Positions 24,503 through 35,704 of a stretch of DNA of 64,000 bases are shown piece by piece. The position numbers and the translations under genes are program-made. The notes under the pieces were generated by a model, which was given only the letters and a program-made list of their open reading frames with translations, did no database searches and was not told the DNA's origin. The first letter of the stretch is position 1, and each line of letters begins with the position of its first letter. The stretch spans positions 559,201-623,200 of the forward strand of contig MNCI01018932.1 of assembly GCA_015680685.1 (NCBI GenBank). Reading direction: 5' to 3'. The stretch comes from Gnetum montanum (Eukaryota; Streptophyta; Gnetopsida; Gnetales; Gnetaceae).

Positions 24503-24517
24503 CCTATTTAAAATAGG
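24503..24517 (-). promoter_or_regulatory. Possible internal promoter (TATA-like) of B
   Basis: On the - strand CCTATTTTAAATAGG is followed about 50 bases later by AGGGGGAGTTTTTC. D has TCTATAAATACC at the matching place (46925-46936) followed by AGAGAGGAGTTTTTG. The agreement in position suggests a promoter for the accessory ORF. Confidence 0.4.
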
Positions 24518-25897
24518 GTACTTAATAAAATTGATGAATTTGTGAAATTCTAAGGCCAAAAATGAAGGATTTGAGGTTAATTTGAGATGTTTAGGGTAAC
24601 ATGGAATAGATCGAAAGGCACAAAAGATATAATGGGGTAGAATCTAGCAATAAAATTCATGAATAGGATGAGGAGAAAGGACATGTGTTGGTACATAGGA
24701 ATGTTTGAATAAGAGGGATGATAAGGGAAAGAATAATGTTGGCCATAAAGTGCTCAGAGAGTATAACATGATGTGGTGGTGTGCAACAAGTACAAATTAC
24801 AAAAGTCACGTAAGTGGGTCCTCCCCAAAGTGGGTTCCAACCTATAATGCCCTTTTGTAACCACCCTGAAAATGTTTGTAGGCACTGAAAGGGTTAAATG
24901 TAATCTACACCGATGTAACAAAACACACACATGTTGATACCACTATGATGAGATATGAATTCAATGCTATACAAGACACAATTCACAATTACATGGACAT
25001 CAAGATGAGGAAAATTGTAGAAGGTATTGTAGAGATTGGGACATGAGGTAACTAACATAGGGCATAATTAATATTGAGTGTAGGGCATGATTAATGTGTC
25101 ATTAGCTTGTCACTCCAAAATCAAGACCAAGTCCATCCTCTAATTAGTGACATCACATTTGTTCATTCAGTGATGGACAACCATAAGAGCATCATGATAG
25201 CAAGGCATACGATCACTTGGCGTTTTGTTCAAGGAAGGAGTGATTTGGAATTTCATTGTGGCACATTTGTTTTTTTCTAGCCGCTTTGGCACACTTTCTC
25301 TATTTTTCTTCTTTGATGTGTAATCTAGAGAAGCTACCAACCTTCAGGCATGGGTGCATGTATTTCTAGTGGGACCCCCCTAGAATAGCATTGGGTTTCT
25401 TTATTGGGTGCCTTGAATACTCTTACTCCCATTTTCATTAGATCTACAAGGATCTTAGTACATCCATGTTGCATGATAACTCCTACAGATGTCACCAAAG
25501 AGAATCCAAAAGTCCCCTTGATGTCACACCCTAGCCATGCCCTCTTGGTGCATCCTTCTTCGCTCTGGGTATAATGAGAAAAAAATTACTTTAAGTTTTA
25601 ATGATGTCAAGAATATCATCATAACCAGAGTAGAACCTATTATTAATAGAATGGTTGGGTGGATGTGATGGGTTTGTTGTCCAAATAATTAGTTACTTGA
25701 GAGTTGATAGTAAAGAACAACACCTTAACCAATGAGTCACATGAGTGCTTTATTCATAGATGAGATTACTCATAAAAAGATAAAACAATAAATTGAAAGA
25801 TGAAAAACTAGAAAACAAAAAAATGTAAAATTGAAGAAAATGAAAAACATTTATTAATTCTATTTGTTAGAATGGGGGATATCCCCCATAACTAAAC

Positions 25898-27903
25898 TTT
25901 TGATCATAGAGAGAATTAATAAATGGAAGGGTTGGATCCATGAATTTTGGAAATATTGGGACCTGGTCATATCCAAACGACTAGGTGTCTTTTGATGTCA
26001 TGGTTGGAATGTACCCAAATTGGGGTGCACACACTATATTAAAGTTGACATAGTGGGACAAGTTAGAAGATGAGTTTAATTGATATGGAGTTGACCCACT
26101 ATGGCACCCTTAACCATAAGATTGTATGCGAGGATCGATATGTCTCCCTACATGGCTATATTCATTAGGCCACATAGTTGTTGGAGTTTTGATTAGTGGT
26201 CCTAATAAGGTAACATGAGATGCTAGATTTGAGAAGAAGGATGCACCATAGTGTTGAACTTGTGCTGAGTGGGAGGATGTAGTGGTCTCAAAACTGTGTG
26301 GTCCCTTCCTATGGTCATGTCTAAAGAAGGGATGCTTTCAATGTTGTGGAGGATTTCCACTACTGTTGACAGTAGTAGCACAAGTAATTTTCGTGACTTG
26401 ATGCTGTGGTGCAAACCCTTTTGGTACTATTGGTGGTGATGTAGAAGGAAATAAAGGATGAGAATATTGAATTTGAGAAGAAGTGTAAGGCACATGAGGT
26501 GGTGCTTTTTTTGGAGAGATCATGGGTTGATAGTACTTAGGAGAATGATAATAATGTGGTGAGATAGAGGATGTTGACCTAGTTGGGGAAATAGGATGCT
26601 AAACCTAATAAGCACTTGGGTTCAAATGATATGAAGGATGTGACCAGTTTAAGGGTGGCCTCTCCCACAACTAGGATTTTTGCCACTGTGATTGAACACA
26701 GTATTTTTGTATGAACTTTGGATGTAACATTCTTTCCCAATACTCATGTAAATGTGACAAGATTGGGCATTGACCTTTGGAGTTATCGTATAGGCAAACA
26801 TTACATTGATATGTATGATTAGTAGTTGAGTTCTTATTCTCTTCAACCCTTCTTTCTGATTGTCTAAAGGTGTTCTATCTTGCTTCTTAGTTTGTCATGG
26901 TTCTACCTCTAATAGTGTTGGTATATTCTCCACATTTTTCATGCATCCATTCCATCATCTTATTGATATTTGCCTCAATTTCATCTAGTGATTGTAGTAT
27001 TGGCAAAGATGATTCCACCTCCTTGAGGTGAGTTGATTTCTCCTCTTCATGATCATGGACCTTTGTTAATTTGATATTTTGGTCCCATTGAGAGCTTTCA
27101 ACATTCTCTCATTTAGCCATTTCTCCTTCTTCTTTTGCTACTTGCTTAATAAGATCCTAGAATTGATGGGTTCATAGCTCATATAGTTGACCTCAAGCAT
27201 ACATCCCTAGGGTCTCCCTTGTTTCATTATGGAGGCCATCCATGATGTGATACATTAGCCTTTCCTTGGAGAATCCATGGTCTGGGAAATTGTTTAACAA
27301 TGAATAGTATCTTTCTAAGGCCATGTCGAAGGGTTTATGTTGCCCTTGTTTCCATTCTTGGATTTCTCTCTTTAAGGCTAACACTCTTGTGTAGGTTTGA
27401 TATCTTTCATTAAATAGTTCTACCATTGTTAACCAACATCAAATTGATTTTGGTCTTCAGGACCTGTACCATACTTTTTCTTGGCCAACGAGTGTTGTAG
27501 GAAAGAGCTTAAGTTTTTTCCACCCATTATCAATATTTTTCCATACATAGGCATCATGGAAGGATTGTAAATGATGTTGCAAATATAAATCATAGCCTCA
27601 TGAAAATTTGGGAAAGTTATTTAAATCAAGCTTGGGTAGAAAAATTTCCTTATGATGCTTGCGAGATGTTCGAATAGCCTCTTGTATATGCACTAGGCTC
27701 CTAGTGGCTAGTAAGGATTCATCATCACTAGGTAGATTATGAGTTTGTAAGTTGGGATGATGTTGTCTTTGTTTATGTAGATAGGAGATCCCTACATCAG
27801 ATTGAGTACTCCAAACTTTGTCTTCATCATCATATAATTCCTTGGTTCTCCAATGAATTGCCTTACTGGTTGTTGCATTATCATAGTATTGTGAGAGAGA
27901 CAT
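25898..27903 (-). pseudogene. Broken gag of element B
   Basis: Starts at the ATG at 27903 (MSLSQYYDNATTSKAIHW). The gag core at about 27600-27190 includes LPKLDLNNFPKFS, NGWKKLKLFPTTL, VELFNERYQTYTRV and LMYHIMDGLHNETRETLG, matching A and E. A cysteine motif near 26790 (CNVCLYDNSKGQCPILSHL) corresponds to E's zinc-knuckle-like motif, with Asn in place of His. The tail is rich in Pro, Ser, His and Tyr. Stops are few (for example at 27598 and 27193), fewer than in D or A. The protein would bind element RNA and supply particles. Confidence 0.8.
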
Positions 27904-28015
27904 TGTTGTGAATTATGTGTGACTTAATTGAAATTAATTTTTTTTATAAAAGATATATCATGAATACTTTGTTACAATGATATTGTATGATGTAACTAAT
28001 CTAAGTAACTAGCAC

Positions 28016-28036
28016 CGTCCCCAGCAATGGTGCCAA
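28016..28036 (-). other. Primer-binding site of element B (tRNA-Asp-like)
   Basis: On the - strand TTGGCACCATTGCTGGGGAC follows CTCATCA directly. It matches the complement of the plant tRNA-Asp 3' end except for transitions at former CpG or CpNpG sites. Confidence 0.85.
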
Positions 28037-28922
28037 TGATGAGTGGAAAGGTACCCCTGCACTCAACCATACGAATATGAGCATTCACACATGATCTGGT
28101 CGAACTTCATAGATGGGCTAGTTGTGGTATCTAGATAGTTACTTGATCATAGTTTGTTGTCTTCCCACTTAGACTAGTATTTATGTTGTCACATATGGTT
28201 TAGTCCAGAGTGAGGTGTAGCATGTGGTTTTAAACTATTGCTACTCCTAGATGCAATGGAAAATAACTTTAATTAGACTAAGGAGGAGAGAGAGAGAGAG
28301 AATATAACTACAAGGAAATGGGAGAAGAGAATCTAAGCTAGCCTCAGTGTGATGAGTATCTATTCCTTAATCATCCATACACATCTTGGACCTTGTGTAC
28401 CACTACCACTAGGATTACCAAGCGCATGTCTTAGGTACACTACTAGGTTACCAAGTAGTCACACTTAAATGCTCGTGGTTAATTCCTACTCATTCCATTA
28501 TTAATAATAGGGATAGGAAATGAGGGTGAGAGATATTAATTACAAAAGTAATAAATAATAATTAAACTAAAACTAAGTCAGTGCTGCAATGATGAAGTAA
28601 TCTCAATCTTTATTGCTAGTCATGTGTATGTCCAAGCACGTCACACTCGAATAAAGGTGTCGTATGACTACAATCACCACACTTTGGGCATGCATTGGGA
28701 AAAAGGGTTGAGAAGAACTAAAAAATGACTGAAAAACAAGCCGACTAAGAACTAATTCCTAACTAACTTTCCCATGTGTCCACATGTGTATTTTTAGGCC
28801 CACACAAGAGTCATGATATTGCGTATCTGATATCATTATTTAGGTCACGATATCGCATACTTGATATTGTGGATCTAATATTGTAGGTCCGATATCGACG
28901 CCTAAAAAATCATGGTTCATAA
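28037..28922 (-). repeat. 5' LTR of element B
   Basis: 886 bp; starts TGATGAGTGG. The outer end has decayed from CATCA to CATAA. It carries the same GATATC cluster (about 28815-28905) and (GA)n run as the other LTR. Differences between the two copies are mostly transitions. Confidence 0.9.
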
Positions 28923-29842
28923 AGGATCAAGCATAGGAATAATTTTGGGGATCAATGGAAGGTGCAAAAGTAAAGAAAACTACTGATCTTGGTCATTGAA
29001 GGGATATCAGAGCTAAAATGAAGGTTGATGTTGAGTTCTTGGAGCTTCTAGAGGAATTTGGAGGCATTTCCCAAGTGTCATGCTATCTACGCTACACGAC
29101 ATGATGGAGCGTAGCGTGAACACTTAGAAAACTTTTGCAAATTTTGACTTGTCACATTGTCTATGTTATGCAGCATAGCAGAGCATAGCATGAGTACTTT
29201 GTCAAGATTTGATGAAATTTGCAATGTTTCTCCATGGCACACTGATCACATTCTAGGGTATAGTAGGACCAGCAATCTTGAAAGTCAGAAAATTGCCAAA
29301 TGCATCTTCCATGTTTAGATAGCTTGACAGAGTTCTTGTCCAACACTCAGAAAAATTTGGTCCTAAAACCTATGTCCCGCTGGCTATGCTGTGTAACATA
29401 GCATAGCATGATAGGCCCAAAAGGTAGAAAATTTACCAAATTGTTCATCTATCCTAAGCACTTTTGACAACCTCTAGCCTAGTACTTGGATGGACTAGCA
29501 ACTAGGACATGTGTCAAGCTAGGAGAGCTAAAGACTATAACAAGCTTGACAACTAGAGAGATAGAAAATTTTCCAAACTATCTGGTCCATACCAAGTAGA
29601 TCTTGACCACTTCTAGCTTGACATTTATGTAGATTGGTCATGGAAGTGTGTGCTACACTGGCTATGCTAGAGATCATAGCAGGTAGACTTAGAGAAAAAT
29701 TTTGCAAATAATAGGAATTCTAGTGTGCTACGCTATCTACGTTGCACAACATGACACCAAACTTAGAAAAATTTTGCCCAAGTTTTGACACTTAGACAAA
29801 TTTTCCATGGAACTGTAGAAGCCCAAAATTGTTGGTGTTTTA

Positions 29843-29856
29843 TTGGCCCCTCTTTG
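29843..29856 (-). other. Polypurine tract of element C
   Basis: On the - strand CAAAGAGGGGCCAA lies directly before the 3' LTR start (TAAAACACC, decayed from TGAAACACC). Confidence 0.65.
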
Positions 29857-31394
29857 TTGATGTTTGGAGGAGTGGCCCGAGATACATTAAAAAAGAATAC
29901 GAAACACCACGATGAACATGACATCAATACCATTTGTCAATGCCTACTTAGACAATGCTTCATTGTACTTGAGTGTGCTACGAGAATGAGGTATTGGTAG
30001 GGAATAGGTTAGGGAGATGGGTCAAGGGACAATGGATGAAGAGGATAATTGTAGGATGACACACCACAATGGCTTATCAAAAAAGCATGATCCCTTGTCA
30101 AAGTTCTTGTGAAGGAGTCATCATGTAGAGGTGGCTTACCCTTTGGTTTTTGACCTCTTGTTAGAGTGTTTGTGAGAGAGTTGATCCAAGGCCAGACCAG
30201 TTGTGAAACGACAACTATGCCATTTGACTTGGGCACTTGAATCATCCCATTTTCTTTTCTCCTTTTTTTATTTCTTTTATTATTATTATTTTTCTTTGCT
30301 TTCTTTCCTTTTTTTCTTTTTCTTTTTCACTTTTTTTTGCTTTTGTATTGTCGAGTGAACTATGTGCCACATTTGCTTAGAGGCAACCACATCGCATCTG
30401 TAGTATTGGTGTTTTCTCCCCAGGATGAGTTGTGTTATATTCGTTTCAGGCTTTGACCAGCCCACAAAGGCTCCCCATGGGACGAGTTACATTATGTCCA
30501 TCATGGGTTTAGTGGCTAACTATAGCAAAGGGTTTCATATGCATTGAGGAAGCTTGCAAGGGAGATTGCAAGATCAAGAGGTAGAGGTTAGTTTGGTTGA
30601 GGGGATAGTAGGGATGTGCACTCTTAAGTAGCTAGGTGAGCCAAAGAAGACACATCAAAACAATGCAGTTCCTTGCTATTGTTATGAAATGCACCCTTGA
30701 ATGGTGCCACCCAAGCTTCACCCTCCAAACACAACATAGAGAAAACAAGAAAAAAAACCACCATGTGAGATGAGGATGAAGTCCCGTTTGCTTGGGGCAT
30801 TGTAAGTGCTACGACTATTGTGTCAATTGTGTTCAATGTCCAAAATAGGAAGGCTAGTATAGGCATTAGTGGTGCTAGGCTAGAAAACTCTAGTAGCCAC
30901 ACTAGAAGTGAGCACTCAAGTGGCTAGGAGCAATGGTGATGCAAGTGCTCAAGAGTTCTCATTGAAGAAAGGAGCTAGAAAACCTAGCAACATGGCAAAG
31001 AATCATGCTACTAGACGTTCTTCCAGGCTCAAGCAATGCTGAGGGCCAAAAGATGGTAGTGTTATGGCTAGGCCACAGTACTACTAGGACTCCAGCAAAT
31101 GCTGCTAACAGTGAGAGCTATGGCCAAAATGATTGGCGGCGGTGGTGGTAGCTCTGGAAAGTTAGTAAGATGTCAAATGACATCTTTGGAAGATCAACAA
31201 GATGCTAGGGATAGTGATGCTGCAAATGTCCCAGAGGATTTTTCCTTGATGATGTGATCTTCATTCTAGAACTAGAACACCCCATCCCATTCTACCTAAG
31301 ATGTGTGGGTAGGCGATAGAAGATGGAAGATTGAAAGTATTCTCGCTTGCTTGTTCATAGAACTATGTATGTTGAACTGTAGGCTCTAAATTGC
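29857..31394 (-). other. 3' noncoding region of element C
   Basis: Lies between polypurine tract and tandem repeats. At 30242-30345 the - strand carries about 100 bases of almost pure A and G. No frame in this stretch shows a known domain. Tat-group elements are known for long, variable 3' regions like this. Confidence 0.55.
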
Positions 31395-31695
31395 AAACCA
31401 AGTTTTAGGTCTTATTAGATCACTTATTGTGCTAATTTAAGGTCCTAGCAGACCATGTTCCTAGTTTAAGGTCTAGGAAAATCATGATGTGCTAGTGTAA
31501 GATCCTAGTAGACCATTGTGCTAGTTTAACATTGTAGCGAATGGTGGATAGTCAGTTTAAGGTCATAGCAGACCATGCTATGGGTGCTAGTTTAACATCA
31601 TAGCCCAAGGACATTCTATGCCAGTTTAACATCACTGTAGATAGTCTATGCTAGTTTAACATCATAGTGGATGTTCTATGCCAATTTAACGCCAT
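31395..31695 (+). repeat. Degenerate tandem array in C's 3' region
   Basis: About eight to ten units of roughly 30-40 bases built on CTAGTTTAAGGTCATAGC followed by AGACCATG or GGATGTTCTATG. Unit length and end vary. Related units occur at about 35378-35410 and 40440-40520. Tandem arrays between integrase and LTR are described for Tat-group elements as a source of satellites. Confidence 0.75.
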
Positions 31696-32720
31696 AGTGG
31701 ACAGTCTGCTTACCTTGCTTTTGTCGTTGATGTAATACTACGTGTCTTCTATAGTACATTTTCAAGTATGATTGGTTAACAGGATTGGAAAACTCATTTC
31801 CATCTAGATCAGCAAGCTTGAAGGCTCCATTGTCATATGCTTTGGTGAGCAAGAAAGGCCCTTTCCAGTCAGCTGAGAATTTGTTCACGGGCTTGCAAAT
31901 GACGTTGAGGACTAGGTCCCCTTTCTTGATTAGGTGTTGATGCTAATTGTGGTAGTGCTTTTGCCATTGCTTCTCTTTATACCACTTGATGTGATCAAGT
32001 GTTTGTATGTGCTCCTCCTCTATAGAGTCGATGTTGATGGTTCTCAACTCGTTGTTCTAAATCTCATCAATGAAGTTCGAGAGGATCATGCGGAATGATG
32101 GGACTTGTAATTCAAGAGGAAACACTACCTTATATCCATACACAAGACTATGATGTTTTACCTATCATAGTTCTACATGTCGTGTGGTAGGCCCATGGTG
32201 CATAGACTAGTTGTTCATGCCATTGTTGCTTGCTATTGTTAAGCATCCTCTTCAGAAGATTGATGATGACCTTGTTCGTAGCCTCCACTTGACTATTCAC
32301 CTGAGGGTAGTACGGTGATAAAAAAGAGTGCTTAATGCCAAGGTTTTCACAGAAGGCTTTGGTTTCTACACTACTAAATTGTGGTCCATTTTCTATCAGT
32401 ATAGTCATGGAGAGACCAAATCAGGTCACTCTGTTGTCAAGAATGAACCTGCAAACTTGCTATAGTGTTGTCTTCCTAAGGGGAATAGCTTCAAACCACT
32501 TTGTGAAATACTTAGTTACAGTAATGATGAAGCTATGTCCTCTTAAAGACTTAGGTATTATAGGCCCTATGATATCCAACCCCCAACATTGAAATGGCCA
32601 CATGATCTATGTAGTATGCAATTTGGTAGGTGACACATGCATTAGGTTCCCATGCCGCTGACACAGATCACATGTCCTAACCTTGGAGATGTAGTCACAC
32701 TACATGTAAGGCTAGTAATA
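31676..32720 (-). pseudogene. Broken integrase of element C
   Basis: The zinc-binding end is visible near 32700-32640 (KVRTCDLCQRHGNL). The core begins WPFQCWGLDIIGPI at about 32595, with KGF-like TKWFEAIPLR, then ILIENGPQFSS and SQVEATNKVI. The second acidic residue of the D,D,E triad is Glu (ENG), not the usual Asp (DNG); the third (Glu in VEATN) is kept. The C-terminal part at 31888-31676 reads WKGPFLLTKAYDNGAFKL and NPVNQSYLKMYY, typical of Tat integrases. Stops at about 32480 and 32450 break the frame. Confidence 0.85.
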
Positions 32721-33109
32721 GCCTAGACATATGATTTTTACTACCATTGCCCTAGGAGCTATATGACACCCACATAATTCTTCATGCACTTGGTCAATGA
32801 TCTTTTGTGCTTCACTGCCACTAATGCAAGTTAAAAATATTCTATCATAAGATCAATGACATAAGCTACTGTCACCTACGAGGATGTACTACCATGATCA
32901 TTTTCATACTACTTCCTTTTGGGTAAATGTTAAGTTTTGTGGGGGCTCTTCGTATTGGAGGTATGCCTTAATATCATCATACCACTCTTAGGCATGAGCT
33001 GTACTTATGGATGCTATGCTTGTTACATGAGTTATAAGTTTAGTGCAATCCATTATTGAAGCAGGCAAAGTGGAAAACATGTTTGATGCTATGCTTAAGG
33101 CTAAAGTAG
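32721..33109 (-). other. Linker between second RNase H and integrase of C
   Basis: Part of the same pol reading, heavily broken. It keeps scattered residues that continue to the HHCC end of integrase. No separate gene is seen. Confidence 0.5.
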
Positions 33110-33563
33110 CTAGTGCGTTAGCTATGGCATTTTCATTTTAGGGGATATGTTGGACATCTATGGCTGCAAATTGTTGAAGCAATTGTTTTGCCAAATCATA
33201 GTAAGGTTGTAGATGTTATGCCTTACAAGCGTACACATTTGTGACTTGGTTAATAACTAGTTGCAAATCACTTTAGACTACTATGTTTTAGATTCCTAAC
33301 TCTTGAGCTGCTAAGATGTCTCTAAGGAGACCTTTGTACTCTACCATGTTATTTTTACAAAGAAATACAAAGTGATATGCAAAGGATTGGATCACCCCAG
33401 AGGGGAATGTGATAACGGTAGTGGCACTACCATCTTGTGTGGTCAAAGCATTGTCAAAGTACAAAATGGCCTCAAAATTTGCAAGTACTTGGCTTATACT
33501 ATTGACATCCTCATCCAAGAATTCTAGATCTATCATTGCTTGATTATCTATGGGTGAAGTCAT
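33110..33563 (-). pseudogene. Second, archaeal-type RNase H of element C
   Basis: The reading includes ILYFDNALTTQDGSATTVI, then LCKNNMVEYKGLLRDILAA and, after a stop, SDLQLVINQVTNVYACKA. Asp (FDNA), Glu (VEYK) and Asp (SDLQ) fit the catalytic set of archaeal-type RNase H. Plant Tat elements carry this domain after their own RNase H, so it is a strong group marker. The stop before SDLQLV breaks it. Confidence 0.8.
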
Positions 33564-34760
33564 GAGTTATGCAACTATTCCTTGACCTTTTGTGGATGCT
33601 TGCACTATGTAGTATAGGTTAAAATTCATGGTTATTACCTTCCACCTTGCTATTCTACTACTTTCATATATGTTTTTTGTAATAGCCCTAAGTACATTGC
33701 TCTTGTAGATGACACTAACTTGATTGCAGAAAAGGTAGTGTCTCCACTTTTTAAGCACAAAGACTAAGGTGAGACAATTTTTCTTCACATTGTTATACTT
33801 TTCCTTGAGTGCTACTAACGCATGGCTTAAGTAGTAATTAGGAACCTCTGAGCCATCATCTCACTTTTGACAAAGCAAGGAAGTAATGGATATGTCTGAG
33901 GTTGCAAGGTAAATGTAAAAGGGTTTATCTCTTTGCGGAGGATAGACTATTGGAAGTTGAGCTAGCTCCTTTTTGAAGTTGTCAAATGTTTCTTGGAATT
34001 GAGCTGTTCACACAAAGTTGATCCCCTTTTTAAGAAAATGTTGCATTGGTTGTAAATTATTAGTCAACCTTGCAATAAACCTAAGTATGAATTGTATCCT
34101 ACCTTGTAACCTATGTAACTCTTTAAGGTTTGCTTGTGGTGCCATGTTGGTGATAGCCTTGATCTTGTTGGGTCCTACACGTATTCTTCCTTTCAATACC
34201 ACAAAGCCTAACATGCAACCAGTTTTGATGACAAAGACATACTTTTTGGGATTAAGCCTAAGGTCATATCTATGACAATGTTTGAGCACACGGTCCAAGT
34301 CATTTGCGTGGTCATGAGCCATTTTGGACATAACCTCTATATCGTCAATGTAGTCATTAAGAAATTCTAATAGATAGTCACTAAAGATGTATGTCATTGC
34401 ATGTTGATATGTTTCTCCTGTGTTCTTTAGTCGAAAGATCATTATTATATAAAAAATTGTACCCTAGGAGGTCAATAGTGGTAAGTTGGTGCTCTGGGTT
34501 AATGAAAATTTGGTTGTACCTTGAGAACCCATCCATGAAGGATAACATGGCATGATTGGCCATAGTATCGATGAGTTGGTCAATACTAGGCAATGGAAAA
34601 TCATCTTTAATAATTACCTTTTTTAGGTCCTAGAAGTCTATGAAAATGCGTAACAACTATGATGTTTGAAACCCAGTTTGCATAGTCAACTACCTAAATG
34701 AAATCAGCTTTCTAAAGCTTAGTGATCTCATCGCAAATGGCCAACGTGACCTCAAGCTTA
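33564..34760 (-). pseudogene. Broken reverse transcriptase and RNase H of element C
   Basis: RT is readable at 34593-34008: MLSFMDGFSRYNQIFINPE, MTYIFSDYLLEFLNDYIDDI (catalytic YIDD intact), KYVFVIKTGCMLGFVVLKG and RLQGRIQFILRFIARL. RNase H follows at about 33960-33567 (FYIYLATSDISITSLLCQK, then KKNCLTLVFVLKKWRHYLF). A frameshift lies near 34440 and stops near 33870 and 33566. Confidence 0.85.
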
Positions 34761-34816
34761 ATTTTATGATCCTTTTGTTTAACTAGTTTAATGCATGGAT
34801 CTAGGATAATGTTATG

Positions 34817-35191
34817 CTATATTATACGTGGGTCTAAGCTTGACATGTCCTTGTAAGACCATCTGAATGCCTTGAGATTGTTACTAAGGACTTTAAAGAT
34901 GCTTTTTTGGATTTGAGGCTCAATTAAGAAGCTAAGTTTCAATGTTTTTGTCTTACCTTTGCATGTTGTTATAGGGAATTCTATGAGGGGATCCTCGGTC
35001 ATGTCACCTGCTTCTAAGTCTAGAGCTTGGACTAGATGTTCTGGCCAATCTAGTGACATCTCTATGAATACTATGTTGGTTTCATAGGTAAGCGGTTCAA
35101 AGTCCAAAATTTTTGTGTTTATGTATCTCATGAGTTTTCCATAAGGTCCAATGAAGGCTAAGGATGAATGAAGACTCTCGTATGTGTTCAT
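34817..35191 (-). pseudogene. Start of C's pol after the antisense block
   Basis: The open frame reads MNTYESLHSSLAFIGPYGKL and later LKAFRWSYKDMSSLDPRII, the segment preceding RT in Tat elements (usually ...WS..DMPG.DP...). It is free of stops for 124 codons. Directly right of it, at 35192, pol homology ends, and protease is found only at 40962, about 5.8 kb away. Confidence 0.75.
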
Positions 35192-35695
35192 TTTTTAAAA
35201 GATCCTACAAATTAACTATAAAAATGTTAAGCGAAACTTGTTTTAATAAAGCAAGATGCATAAAATAAGGAAAATAATGCTATGAGAATTAACTATGCAG
35301 TATCTAAAGTGATTTATGTATGTATATTTTATTATTTTTTGTGTTCTTTCTTGCAGCCTTGATTGCTCACAAAATTGCCAATTTAAGATCATAGCGGACC
35401 ATAGGCTATGTGTGGGATGTAAGTCTAAGCAAAGCTTGAAATGTTTGAAACATGGGATCAAGTTAAATGTTTATCGAGCAAGTAGAAAATGTAAAAAGTT
35501 TTCTAATTATAAGAAGCTGAAAAAGTTAGAAAATTTTTCTAACTTTGGGTGTTACGCTACGCGGGACATGGGATGTTCTGTGTTATGCGTAGGACATGGG
35601 ATGTTCTGCGTTATGTGCAGGACATGCAGTGTCCCACATTACGCATGGGACATAGGACATCCCAGGAGGGTGACATGTCATTTGATCCTAAAGGG

Positions 35696-35704
35696 TATAA
35701 ATAG
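35696..35704 (+). promoter_or_regulatory. TATA box of the antisense block
   Basis: GGGTATAAATAGAGG is a strong plant TATA match. It follows repeated GGGACATGGGATGTTCTG units (35555-35665) and precedes the exon-like pieces, in the right direction. Those units and the CACTTAGAGAAAAATTT motifs at 36300-36480 resemble parts of C's LTR. Confidence 0.5.

Larger units (their letters stand above)
24011..25880 (-). other. Noncoding region between gag and accessory ORF of B
   Basis: No conserved frame. It holds, in - strand order, a conserved block (24812-24857: GGACCCACTT and AAAAGGGCAT, shared with A, D and E), a TATA-like site (24503-24517) and a polypurine-like motif (24321-24340). A polypurine-like GTTTAGTTATGGGGGATATCC at 25877-25897 marks its upstream edge. 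Confidence 0.6.
20149..28922 (-). mobile_element. Element B: non-autonomous Athila-type element lacking pol
   Basis: LTRs are 20149-21044 and 28037-28922; flanks are AGGGT (20144-20148) and AGGAT (28923-28927). The empty site is visible in C's other LTR (about 45793), where AGGGT occurs once. The internal region (6,992 bp) has a primer site, gag, a noncoding stretch and the accessory ORF, but no protease, RT, RNase H or integrase. It would have needed enzymes from an element such as D. The base at 24501 is undetermined. Confidence 0.9.
19183..29842 (-). repeat. 3' LTR of element C, interrupted by element B
   Basis: Parts 19183-20148 and 28928-29842 together align end to end with 44815-46708. 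The left end is TGTAACATCC (the other LTR has TGTGATGTCC) and the right end is GGTGTTTTA (the other has GGTGTTTCA). The right part contains several spaced copies of palindrome-rich motifs such as GTAGCATAGC followed by CACTTAGAAAA. B lies at 20149-28922. Confidence 0.88.

Noticed and set aside
31395-31695. A CRISPR-like array
   Set aside because: Units are degenerate and directly adjacent without unique spacers of constant size, and the setting is a plant retroelement.
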